Origin: Streptomyces rubiginosohelvolus
Lineage (GTDB): Bacteria > Actinomycetota > Actinomycetes > Streptomycetales > Streptomycetaceae
Length of the DNA stretch: 64,000 nt
Direction of reading: 5' to 3'
Assembly (NCBI RefSeq): GCF_014649875.1
Contig: NZ_BMTW01000009.1
Span: 204,801 to 268,800 of the forward strand
Shown here: positions 27,935 to 35,687 of the stretch, one piece after another
How the letters are laid out: the number at the start of each line of letters is the position of its first letter
Numbering within the stretch: position 1 is the stretch's first letter
Notes under the pieces: generated by a model
The model's database searches: none
Told to the model about the DNA's origin: nothing
What the model saw: the letters and a program-made list of their open reading frames with translations, nothing else
Program-made: the position numbers and the translations under genes

Positions 27935-29890
27935 TCAGGAGAAGTCGGCGACATTCTCCCGGGTGACCACCTTGACCGGCACCTTCACCGTGCTGGCGAC
28001 CTTCTCGCCCTTCGCGGCCTTGACGGCGTTCTGCACGGCGATCTTCCCGAGTTCGGCGGGCTGTTGGGCGACCGACGCGTAGAGCGTGCCGGCCTCGACC
28101 GCCTTCAGACCGTCCGGGGTGCCGTCGAAGCCGACGACGGAGACGGACTTCCCGGCCTTGCTGCCGAGCGCCTTGACCGCGCCGAGCGCCATCTCGTCGT
28201 TCTCGGCGAAGACGCCGGTGACGCCGGGGTGCGACTGGATCAGGTTCGTCATGACGTCCAGGCCCTTGGTGCGGTCGAAGTCCGCGGGCTGCTTGGCGAC
28301 CACCTTGATGTCCGGGTACGCCTTCAGCCCCTCGGCGAAGCCGGCCCCGCGCTCACGGCTGGCGGAGGTGCCCGCCGTGCCCTGGAGGATGACGATGCTG
28401 CCCTTGCCGCCGAGCTTGTCGGCCAGCGCGTCGGCGGCGAGCTTGCCGCCCGCCACGTTGTCGGAGGCCACGAGGGTGGCGGTGTCGGCCTTGTTGACGC
28501 CCCGGTCGGCGGCGATCACGGGGATGTCCGCCTTGTTGGCGCTGCGGACGCCCGGTCCGACGGCGTCCGAGTCCACCGGGTTGACGATGATCGAGGAGAC
28601 TCCCGAACTGGTGAAGTTCTGGAGTTGGTTGGCCTGCTGGGAGGCGTCGTTCTGGGCGTCGGTGACGGTGAGGTCGATGCCCGCCTTCTCTGCTTCCGCC
28701 TGTGCGCCTTCCTTCATCTGCACGAAGAAGGGGTTGTTGAGCGTGGAGAGGGACATGCCGACCTTCTTCGTGCCCCCGGACGAACCGGAGTTGAAGTAGG
28801 AGACTGCGCCGACGACGAGGGCCACGGCGAGCGCCGCCCCGGCGAACTTGAGCGCTCCCCTGCGCCCGGCGCCCGGTGCGCCGGGTGCCGTTCCGGCCGA
28901 CGAGGCCGCCCCCGAACCGGCCTTGCGGCGCAGCGTGTCGAGCAGGACGGCGAGGGCGATGACGACGCCGATGACGACCTGCTGCCAGAACGCCGAGACG
29001 GAGAGGAGGTTGAGGCCGTTGCGGAGGACGGCGAGGATCAGCGCGCCGATCAGGGTGCCGGACGCCTTGCCGACGCCGCCGGCCAGGCTCGCCCCGCCGA
29101 TGACGACGGCGGCGATGGCGTCGAGTTCGTACCCCTGGGCGGCCTGCGGCTGGGCGGAGACGAGGCGCGAGGCCAGGACGATGCCCGCGACGGCGGCGAA
29201 GAGGCCGGACAGCGCGTAGATGACGATCTTCTGGCGCTTGACGCGGAGACCGGAGAGCCGGGCCGCCTCCTCGTTGCCGCCGATGGCGTACATCGAGCGG
29301 CCGATGAAGGTGCGGCCGAGGATCAGCGCGGTGATCAGGCCCATCGCGATCATCACGAGGACCGGGACGGGCAGCCAGCCGCCGAGCGTGTCACCGAGCC
29401 GTGAGACGGAGTCGGGGAAGGCGATCGGGCTGCCCTGCGAGATGACCAGTGAGAGACCGCGGGCGATCGACAGCATGGCCAACGTCGCGATGAACGGCGG
29501 GAGTTTGCCGTACGAGATCAGTGCGCCGTTCACGAAGCCACAGGCGATGCCGGTGACGATCGCGAGGACGACGGCCAGGACGACGGGTACGCCCGCCGAG
29601 GTCGCCGACCACGCGAGGACCGTCGCGGACAGGGCGGCCACCGAGCCGACGGACAGGTCGATGCCCGCCGAGACGATGACGAAGGTGACGCCGAACGCGA
29701 GGATGGCGGTGACGGCCGCCTGGACGCCGACGTTCAGCAGGTTCTGGGTGGTGAGGAAGTCGCCGGAGAGCAGCGACATCGCCACCACCAGGACGACCAG
29801 GGCGCTCAGGGCTCCGTTGTCGAGCAGGACGCGGCGTATCACGGAGGTGCCCCCTGCGCCCGTGTCACTCTTGAGTGTCTCAGTGGCCAC
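27935..29890 (-). CDS. Fused ribose ABC transporter permease - substrate-binding protein (RbsC-RbsB)
   Basis: 651 residues in one continuous frame. Residues 1-~325 are an RbsC permease with 8-10 membrane helices and the family signatures DLSVGSVAALSATV, GRSMYAIGGNEEAARLSG and YELDAIAAVVIGGASL. A low-complexity linker and one extra membrane helix (about 347-367) lead to an RbsB-type periplasmic-binding domain (about 375-651: VGMSLSTLNNPFFVQM, VNPVDSDAVGP, VFAENDEMALGA, GFDGTPDG). The extra helix would place the binding domain outside, tethered to the permease. The GTG start overlaps rbsA by 11 bases. Such fusions occur in actinobacteria; in enteric bacteria the two are separate proteins. Confidence 0.95.
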   Translation of the reverse strand: MATETLKSDTGAGGTSVIRRVLLDNGALSALVVLVVAMSLLSGDFLTTQNLLNVGVQAAVTAILAFGVTFVIVSAGIDLSVGSVAALSATVLAWSATSAGVPVVLAVVLAIVTGIACGFVNGALISYGKLPPFIATLAMLSIARGLSLVISQGSPIAFPDSVSRLGDTLGGWLPVPVLVMIAMGLITALILGRTFIGRSMYAIGGNEEAARLSGLRVKRQKIVIYALSGLFAAVAGIVLASRLVSAQPQAAQGYELDAIAAVVIGGASLAGGVGKASGTLIGALILAVLRNGLNLLSVSAFWQQVVIGVVIALAVLLDTLRRKAGSGAASSAGTAPGAPGAGRRGALKFAGAALAVALVVGAVSYFNSGSSGGTKKVGMSLSTLNNPFFVQMKEGAQAEAEKAGIDLTVTDAQNDASQQANQLQNFTSSGVSSIIVNPVDSDAVGPGVRSANKADIPVIAADRGVNKADTATLVASDNVAGGKLAADALADKLGGKGSIVILQGTAGTSASRERGAGFAEGLKAYPDIKVVAKQPADFDRTKGLDVMTNLIQSHPGVTGVFAENDEMALGAVKALGSKAGKSVSVVGFDGTPDGLKAVEAGTLYASVAQQPAELGKIAVQNAVKAAKGEKVASTVKVPVKVVTRENVADFS

Positions 29891-31448
29891 GGGGGCCCTC
29901 CTCTTCGTTCTTCGGTGCGGGGTGTTCGTGGGGAGCGGAGGTGGAGACCGCGAGGGCCATCACCGCGTCCTGGGTGGCTTCTTCGGCGGGGAGTTCGCCG
30001 GCGATCCGGCCCTGGGCCATGACGAGGACGCGGTCGCTCATGCCGAGCACCTCGGGCAGATCGCTGGAGATCATCAGGACGGCGTGGCCGGAGGCGGTCA
30101 GTTCGTTGATGAGCTGGTAGATCTCGACCTTGGCGCCGACGTCGATGCCCCGGGTGGGCTCGTCGAGGATGAGGACCCGGGTGTCGGCCAGCAGCCACTT
30201 GCCGATGACGACCTTCTGCTGGTTGCCGCCGGAGAGGGTGCGCACGTGCTGGCCGATGCCGGACATGCGGACGCCGAGCTGCTTCGCGATGCGGGCGGCG
30301 GCGGTGCGCTGGCCCTTGAGGTCGACGAGCCCGGAGCGGGTGGCGGACCGCAGGGTGACCAGGCCCAGGTTCTCCTGCACGGAGGCGTCGAGCACCAGCC
30401 CCTGGCCCTTGCGGTCCTCCGGTACGAGTCCTATCCCGGCGCTCATGGCGGCGGGGACGTCGTGCCGGGCGAGGCGTTCGCCGCGTACGTCGACGGTACC
30501 GGCGTCGTACGGGTCCGCGCCGAAGACCGCCCGCGCCACCTCCGTACGCCCCGCGCCGACGAGTCCGGCGAGGCCGACGACCTCGCCGGCGTGCACGTCG
30601 AAGCTGATGTCGTGGAAGACGCCGTTACGGGTCAGCCCCCGCACGGACAGCAACGCGTCGCCCGTGTCGGGGCGTTCACGCGGGTACTGCTGCTCGATGC
30701 TGCGGCCGACCATGAGCTGGACGAGTTCGTCCTCGGGGGTGGAGGCCGGGACCTGGTCGATGCTGCGGCCGTCGCGGAGGACGGTGACACGGTCGCCGAG
30801 TGCGGCGATCTCTTCCAGGTGGTGGGTAATAAAAACAATCCCGACGCCGTCCGCGCGGAGTTGGCGGACGATCGCGAAGAGCTTGTCGACCTCCTCGGAG
30901 GTGAGCACGGCGGTCGGCTCGTCCATGATCAGGACGCGGGCGTCCAGGCTGAGCGCCTTGGCGATCTCCACCATCTGGAGCCGGGCGATGCCCAGTTCAC
31001 GCACCTTGGCGTCGGGGCGCACGTCGACGCCGACCCGGCGCAGCAGCTCTGCCGCGTCCCGGCGCATCCGACCGTGGTCGACGAGCCCGTAGCGGCGCGG
31101 CTGGCGGCCGAGATAGATGTTCTCGGCCACCGTCAGATCAGGGACCAGGTTGAACTCCTGGTAGATGGTGGCGATCCCGAGCCGTTCGGCGTCCTGGGCG
31201 CCGTCGATGCGCACCTCGCGGCCGTCGGCCAGGATGCGGCCGTGATCGGGGCGGTAGGCGCCGGAGAGCATCTTGATGAGGGTGCTCTTCCCTGCGCCGT
31301 TCTCACCGAGCAGGACGTGTACTTCACCTCTACGGAGGTCGAAGTCGACGTTGTCGAGCGCCACCACGCCGGGGAAGGTCTTGCGCAGACCCTCGATGCG
31401 CAGCAACTCGTCGGGCGCGGTGGTCGGTTGCTCCTCCGGTGCGGTCAC
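29880..31448 (-). CDS. rbsA: Ribose ABC transporter ATP-binding protein
   Basis: 522 residues, the usual size for a two-domain sugar ABC ATPase. Domain 1 has Walker A GENGAGKST and Walker B VLIMDEPTA; domain 2 has the degenerate Walker A GLVGAGRTEV, signature LSGGNQQKV and LILDEPTRGIDVGAK. The GTG at 31448 overlaps the rbsR stop (GTGA) and has AGAGGAG upstream. Around 30827-30839 the codons ATT GTT TTT ATT in a row, encoding part of the H-loop, are strikingly AT-rich for this genome. Confidence 0.95.
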   Translation of the reverse strand: MTAPEEQPTTAPDELLRIEGLRKTFPGVVALDNVDFDLRRGEVHVLLGENGAGKSTLIKMLSGAYRPDHGRILADGREVRIDGAQDAERLGIATIYQEFNLVPDLTVAENIYLGRQPRRYGLVDHGRMRRDAAELLRRVGVDVRPDAKVRELGIARLQMVEIAKALSLDARVLIMDEPTAVLTSEEVDKLFAIVRQLRADGVGIVFITHHLEEIAALGDRVTVLRDGRSIDQVPASTPEDELVQLMVGRSIEQQYPRERPDTGDALLSVRGLTRNGVFHDISFDVHAGEVVGLAGLVGAGRTEVARAVFGADPYDAGTVDVRGERLARHDVPAAMSAGIGLVPEDRKGQGLVLDASVQENLGLVTLRSATRSGLVDLKGQRTAAARIAKQLGVRMSGIGQHVRTLSGGNQQKVVIGKWLLADTRVLILDEPTRGIDVGAKVEIYQLINELTASGHAVLMISSDLPEVLGMSDRVLVMAQGRIAGELPAEEATQDAVMALAVSTSAPHEHPAPKNEEEGPRGH

Positions 31449-32461
31449 CGGTCGCTCCTCTGGTTCGTTGCGGCCCCGCCGCACGAGCGGCGTACGACGA
31501 GGCGGGCGGGCAGGGTGACGGACTGCGGGGTCCGTCCTTCGATCAGGTCGGCCAGCGCGCGTACGGCGGCCCGTGCCAGGTCGGCGGTGGGCTGGGCGAT
31601 GGCGGTGACCGGCGGATCGGTGTGGACGAACCACGGGATGTCGTCGAAGGCGGCGAGCGCGATGTCGTCGGGCACCCGCAGGCCCCGTGCCCGGATCGCG
31701 TCGAGCGCGCCGAGTGCCATCAGGTTGTCGGCGGCGAAGACGACCTCGGGCGGTTCGGCCAGGGCGAGGAACCGCTCGGTGGCCCGCCGCCCGCTGGCGG
31801 CCTGGAAGTCGCCCTGCCCGATGTAGGCGTCGGGCAGGGCGAGCCCGAGCCCCCGCATGGCCTCCCGGAACGCTTCGACGCGCTCGTTGCCGGTGGTGGT
31901 GGCGGCGGGCCCGGCGATGATGGCGAGCCTGCGGTGACCGAGTCCGTGCAGATGGGCGACGAGATCCTTGACCGCGCCCGTACCGTCGGCCCGGACGACG
32001 GGCACGTCGATGCCGGGGATCCAGCGGTCGACGAAGACCATCGGCGTACCGCCCAGGGCGACGTCCCGCATCAGCGGGGAGCCGCCGTCGGCGGGCGAGA
32101 CGAGGAGCCCGTCGATCCTGCGGTCGATGAGCGTACGGATGTGATGGTCCTGGAGCTCGGGCCGCTCGTCGGCGTTGCCGATGATGACGCTGTAGCCGAG
32201 CGCGCGGGCCTCCTCCTCGACGAAGCGGGCCAGCTCGGTGAAGTACGGGTTGAGCACATCACTGATGACCAGGCCGAGGGTGCGGGTCTGGGCCGTGCGC
32301 AGCGACCGGGCCACCGCGTTGGGCCGGTAGCCGAGCGCCTCGACGGCGGCGAGGACACGGGTGCGCGCCTCTTCGCTGACGGACGGATGGCTGTTCAGCA
32401 CCCGCGAGACCGTGGCGACGGACACTCGCGCCTCGGCCGCGACATCTTTGATACTCGCCAT
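31445..32461 (-). CDS. rbsR: LacI-family regulator of the ribose operon
   Basis: 338 residues. The N-terminal LacI helix-turn-helix (SIKDVAAEARVSVATVSRVL) and hinge helix (PNAVARSLRT) are followed by a sugar-binding domain (DVLNPYFTELARFVEEEA, AFDDIPWFVHTDPPVT). It leads the operon and is coupled to rbsA. It probably represses the operon in the absence of ribose, binding the paired sites at 32541-32576 directly upstream. Confidence 0.9.
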   Translation of the reverse strand: MASIKDVAAEARVSVATVSRVLNSHPSVSEEARTRVLAAVEALGYRPNAVARSLRTAQTRTLGLVISDVLNPYFTELARFVEEEARALGYSVIIGNADERPELQDHHIRTLIDRRIDGLLVSPADGGSPLMRDVALGGTPMVFVDRWIPGIDVPVVRADGTGAVKDLVAHLHGLGHRRLAIIAGPAATTTGNERVEAFREAMRGLGLALPDAYIGQGDFQAASGRRATERFLALAEPPEVVFAADNLMALGALDAIRARGLRVPDDIALAAFDDIPWFVHTDPPVTAIAQPTADLARAAVRALADLIEGRTPQSVTLPARLVVRRSCGGAATNQRSDR

Positions 32462-32540
32462 GTCCGGACCACCTCCTTGTGGTTTCCGTACACCTCGAAA
32501 CCTGGGGGCGGACCGGTGGTGGACCGGTTCACGACGCCGT

Positions 32541-32576
32541 GGAATCGATTACACGGATGATTGGAATCGATTACAT
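32541..32576. promoter_or_regulatory. Twin LacI-type operator upstream of rbsR
   Basis: The sequence GGAATCGATTACA occurs twice, at 32541-32553 and 32563-32575, 22 bases start to start. Its core AATCGATT is palindromic, as expected for a LacI-family dimer. The spacing is two helical turns, so two dimers would lie on the same face. Located 80-115 bases upstream of the rbsR start. Confidence 0.75.
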
Positions 32577-32705
32577 GGCCGAAAGCAAGACCCCCTCCCG
32601 TGGCCGAGACCGGATCGTGACGGGGAAGGGCGGGGTGTACGGACTCACAGCGGGTTGAGTCATCCGCCTCATGCCCGGACGACAGGCACCGGCGAGGATC
32701 AGTTC

Positions 32706-33065
32706 ATGGATCCCCGCGCGTATGACGCCCTCTACCGACCGGCCCGCATGGCTCCTCCGCGCCGACGCCCCGGCGTGGTGGCGCTCTCCGCGGTGCTGTG
32801 GCTGCTCACGTCGCTGTCCGCTTCCTGGCTGTGCTTCCTGGTCGGGATGACAGCGCTGTGGGGAGCGGCGGTAGGTGCCCCGGTCGGCGGCCTTCTGCTG
32901 CGCTGCGCCGTGGTCCTGTGCTGTGGCGCGGGCGTGTTCGTAGCGGTCTGCCGGGCACCGGCGGTGCGGCGTATGTCCGGTGACACGCGCAGCCTCCTGC
33001 TGGGAGCGCTGGCCTGCCCGGTTCCTCTGGTCCTGGCGGTGGCTGCGTGGTTCTCCATCGGGTGA
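32706..33065 (+). CDS. Small hypothetical membrane protein
   Basis: 119 residues. The ATG has GAGG eight bases upstream. After a short basic N-terminus (RPARMAPPRRRPG) there are about three to four hydrophobic segments (VALSAVLWLLTSLSASWLCF, WGAAVGAPVGGLLLRCAVVL, LLLGALACPVPLVLAVAAWF). No family recognised. It is divergent from the ribose operon and stands alone. Codon use is normal for the genome, which supports expression. Confidence 0.6.
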   Translation: MDPRAYDALYRPARMAPPRRRPGVVALSAVLWLLTSLSASWLCFLVGMTALWGAAVGAPVGGLLLRCAVVLCCGAGVFVAVCRAPAVRRMSGDTRSLLLGALACPVPLVLAVAAWFSIG

Positions 33066-33189
33066 TCGCTTCCGCAGCGCATCCGGACTCTGCCCACCGG
33101 GGCACGCCACCGGTCCGGAAGAGCGAAAGACCCCGGGTCGTAGCTGGTGACCAAGGAGAAGTCTTTGTCGTCGCCGAGTTCGCCGTCGA

Positions 33190-33880
33190 GGGGGCCGCAC
33201 AGATGGCTGCACCTCGGGCGACGGCGGTCGTGGGCCGGCACAGGCCTCTGTCGACGATGCGATCATGACCCAGGAGCTCGCCCAGGGCACGATGCACCCG
33301 GGGGATTTGCGAGGTGCCGCCGATCACCAGAACGGAGTCAATGTCGCCCGAGGAGATGGCCAGGAGCTGCTGGACCAGCTCCAGGGGCGGGCGATGAGCG
33401 GGGTGACGGCCTCGGTGTATTCGGCCGCGGTGATCCTGACCTCGCCTCGAGATCGAGGAGGCGAGGCCGACCGGGAGATCGAAGAAGAGCGCGCCATCCA
33501 TCAGCACGGGGGACAGGGCGATCTTCGTCGGCTCGACCGACCGGCATCACCGGCGTCGTTCGGCCTTGGTGAGCTGGTCCGCGGTCAGGCCGATCTTCTG
33601 CTGTATCAGCTTGGCCAGCGCGTTGTCGAACTCCAGGCCTCCGAGAGCCGTGATGCGGCGGGAGTTCTGCTCTTCGACGAGGAAACGGCCGGGGATCGGG
33701 ACGTCGCGGGCGTACGAGATCGCAGCCACGGTGGGCTCGTCGTGCAGGGCCCGGAACCTCACTCCGTCGAGCGCTGCCGTGGCACTGGTGCTGTAGCGCG
33801 CCGTCCGTGGCATTGGCGGAGACGGTGACAACTGCGTCGGGCAGGTCGAGCAGCTGGGCGGAGACGCCTTCATTCATCCG
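33190..33880 (-). pseudogene. Decayed Hsp70 (DnaK-like) ATPase fragment
   Basis: Pieces of an Hsp70 nucleotide-binding domain are spread over several minus-strand frames in the correct order: DLPDAVVTVSANATDG (near 33847), HDEPTVAAISYARD and LEFDNALAKLIQQKIGL (near 33600-33760), and SGDIDSVLVIGGTSQIPRV with HDRIVDRGLC (near 33210-33350). At least two frame changes separate them, and both termini are missing. The Streptomyces Hsp70-like proteins of this kind often sit in accessory loci. It cannot encode a working chaperone. Confidence 0.75.
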
Positions 33881-33969
33881 GCTGAAGAGGGAGGCGGCCG
33901 CGACCGTGATGCGGAATTTCTCCGAGCTGGCCCAGACGTGGTGTTCTTCAAGCTGGGCTGCGACCCCAA

Positions 33970-34205
33970 GGCCGTCGATGCCGCCGTCCTTCAGTTCCGA
34001 TGCGTCGCGGTCATCGGCGTCACCGAGGACGCGCTGCCATTCCCGAAGGCGGTCGCACCGCCCAAGGTGGATTCCGAGCGGCACGAGACGGACATACTGT
34101 CGGAGCGCTGCCTGCTGTTCGTCGCCTGCACAAGAGCCCGCGCAAGCCTGTACGTCTCCTGGTCGGGCAAGCCCAGTCCGCTTTTTGGTGGAGGCAGGAG
34201 TGTAG
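33970..34205 (+). pseudogene. C-terminal remnant of a UvrD/Rep-type helicase (copy 1)
   Basis: The plus strand encodes RCVAVIGVTEDALPFPKA and then ERCLLFVACTRARASLYVSW, a typical C-terminus of superfamily 1 helicases (motif VI region). Near 34180 the frame breaks; the natural ending FLVEAGV-stop (stop at 34203-34205) is in another frame. No Walker A region is present upstream. It is a truncated, frameshifted fragment. Confidence 0.75.
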
Positions 34206-34406
34206 ATCGAGTTCCTCACTGCCTGGTTCTGCTGGCATGGGTCAGGCAGACTCTTCGTCAGAGCTTCGTGTCCCGCGCAGGGCACGGACACGGAACAAGG
34301 CGATCGCCACCCGTGGCGCTCCGCCGCCGGCGCTGACGTGGCGCACCGGCGCGACCGGAGGGGCAGGGCAGGGCACGGCGGAGTTCGCGCGGCAAGGGGG
34401 CCGATC
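34206..34406. other. Intergenic stretch without recognisable genes
   Basis: Between the helicase remnant and the next gene no conserved frame is seen. An AGGGGG sequence at its end serves as RBS for the GTG at 34407. Confidence 0.5.
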
Positions 34407-35663
34407 GTGAGTGCTCAGGAAACGCACTTCCAGGGCGCAGAGATCTTGCAGAGCACACGTACTCATGTGCGCTGGACCTTGCAGAAGCTCTCCGCACCAA
34501 TTTCGTTCAGGTGCCATCAATGCAGCAGGGCAACCAAGGACGCGGTGGTCGCCATCAAGACCACGAGTGCGGGCAGGAAACTCGCCCACTGCGCGGACTG
34601 CCACCTTTCTAGACTCACCGACGTGGCCAGTACGCATGAGCCTCATGCCCCGGTCGTCGGCACTGCCTCGGCTCCTGACAGTGCAGAAGGTGCAGCAACC
34701 TCCAGGCTCGACCAGACGGTAGTGATCCGGCAACCGGACCCGGGTCAACCCCATGACGTAGTCGAGACGGCCTCCGAACTGCAGTGGACGTTCGTGATCC
34801 GCCGGCATCACGTGGAGCACGGGCAGTGTCCGCTCCCCTCGCAGGCCGCACGTCGGATCCGGACGGCGAAGGTCGTGCACCTTGACCACGGCCGCGGCTT
34901 CCCGACAGTGTTACTGGATTCGCTCTGCAAGAAGGTCACCAAAGAGCACCTCCGAGGGATCCGGTGGGCGGGCGCGGGACTCATGCCCGGCACGCGGATC
35001 ACGGCCAAACTGGACCGCAGCCGGCTGCGCTTGTCTCTCACCCCGCTGGAACGTCCCGTCTTCATCGGGGGGAAGCGGTTCTCTCACGCGTTCGACCCCC
35101 GGATCATCGCCCGTGAACTCCCGATGAGCCTCGCCCACAGCCCAGCGGGCATCGGTGTCTCGCTCGATGTGCTAGTGCAGGAGACAATCCGCAAACTCGG
35201 CTATCTCGACGAGGCGGGCAGCGCGCTTCTGCCGGTGGAGAACCTGATCCGCGGCGTTCGCAGCCGTGGCATATCCCACCACTACTCGAGCAACGCGATC
35301 CGCGCTTCGGTGAACGGGCTCATCAGCCGCAGCCGCCTCACCTGGGAAACAGGAAGCTGTGCGGCCGACGGCCTTCTTCACTTTCCGGCCCGTCCGGGCG
35401 AGAGAACGGTCCGCCTCGTCTGCTACACGCCCTTCGTACTGCCCAAGCCGAAGAGCCAGCGAGTCGTACACCTGCCGAGCCCCTCTTCACAGCACGGCGT
35501 CGCGGGGCACCTGATGAAGATCGAACACCTGGGCAAGCAGGCCAGCGTTACGGCCCAGGCCGCGTACGCCGAAGCTCATCGCAGCGCCGGCCTCACCGGG
35601 ACTCATCAGCTGCCGAAGGGGCACACCTACGTCAAACCTCACAAGCGCGGAACCCCGACGTAG
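34407..35663 (+). CDS. Unrecognised protein with paired CxxC motifs and a TTA codon
   Basis: 418 residues from GTG 34407, with AGGGGG seven bases upstream. I do not recognise a family. Residues 36-39 (CHQC) and 62-65 (CADC) could bind one zinc ion. The middle and C-terminal parts look globular (ENLIRGVRSRGISHHYSSNA) and the tail is basic (LPKGHTYVKPHKRG). Leu169 is encoded by TTA (34911-34913), so translation may depend on the bldA tRNA. G+C and codon use are less extreme than in flanking core genes. It ends 24 bases before the convergent DUF262 gene, and may or may not work with it. Confidence 0.55.
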   Translation: MSAQETHFQGAEILQSTRTHVRWTLQKLSAPISFRCHQCSRATKDAVVAIKTTSAGRKLAHCADCHLSRLTDVASTHEPHAPVVGTASAPDSAEGAATSRLDQTVVIRQPDPGQPHDVVETASELQWTFVIRRHHVEHGQCPLPSQAARRIRTAKVVHLDHGRGFPTVLLDSLCKKVTKEHLRGIRWAGAGLMPGTRITAKLDRSRLRLSLTPLERPVFIGGKRFSHAFDPRIIARELPMSLAHSPAGIGVSLDVLVQETIRKLGYLDEAGSALLPVENLIRGVRSRGISHHYSSNAIRASVNGLISRSRLTWETGSCAADGLLHFPARPGERTVRLVCYTPFVLPKPKSQRVVHLPSPSSQHGVAGHLMKIEHLGKQASVTAQAAYAEAHRSAGLTGTHQLPKGHTYVKPHKRGTPT

Positions 35664-35687
35664 GTGGACGAATGGAGGGGCCGTTCA

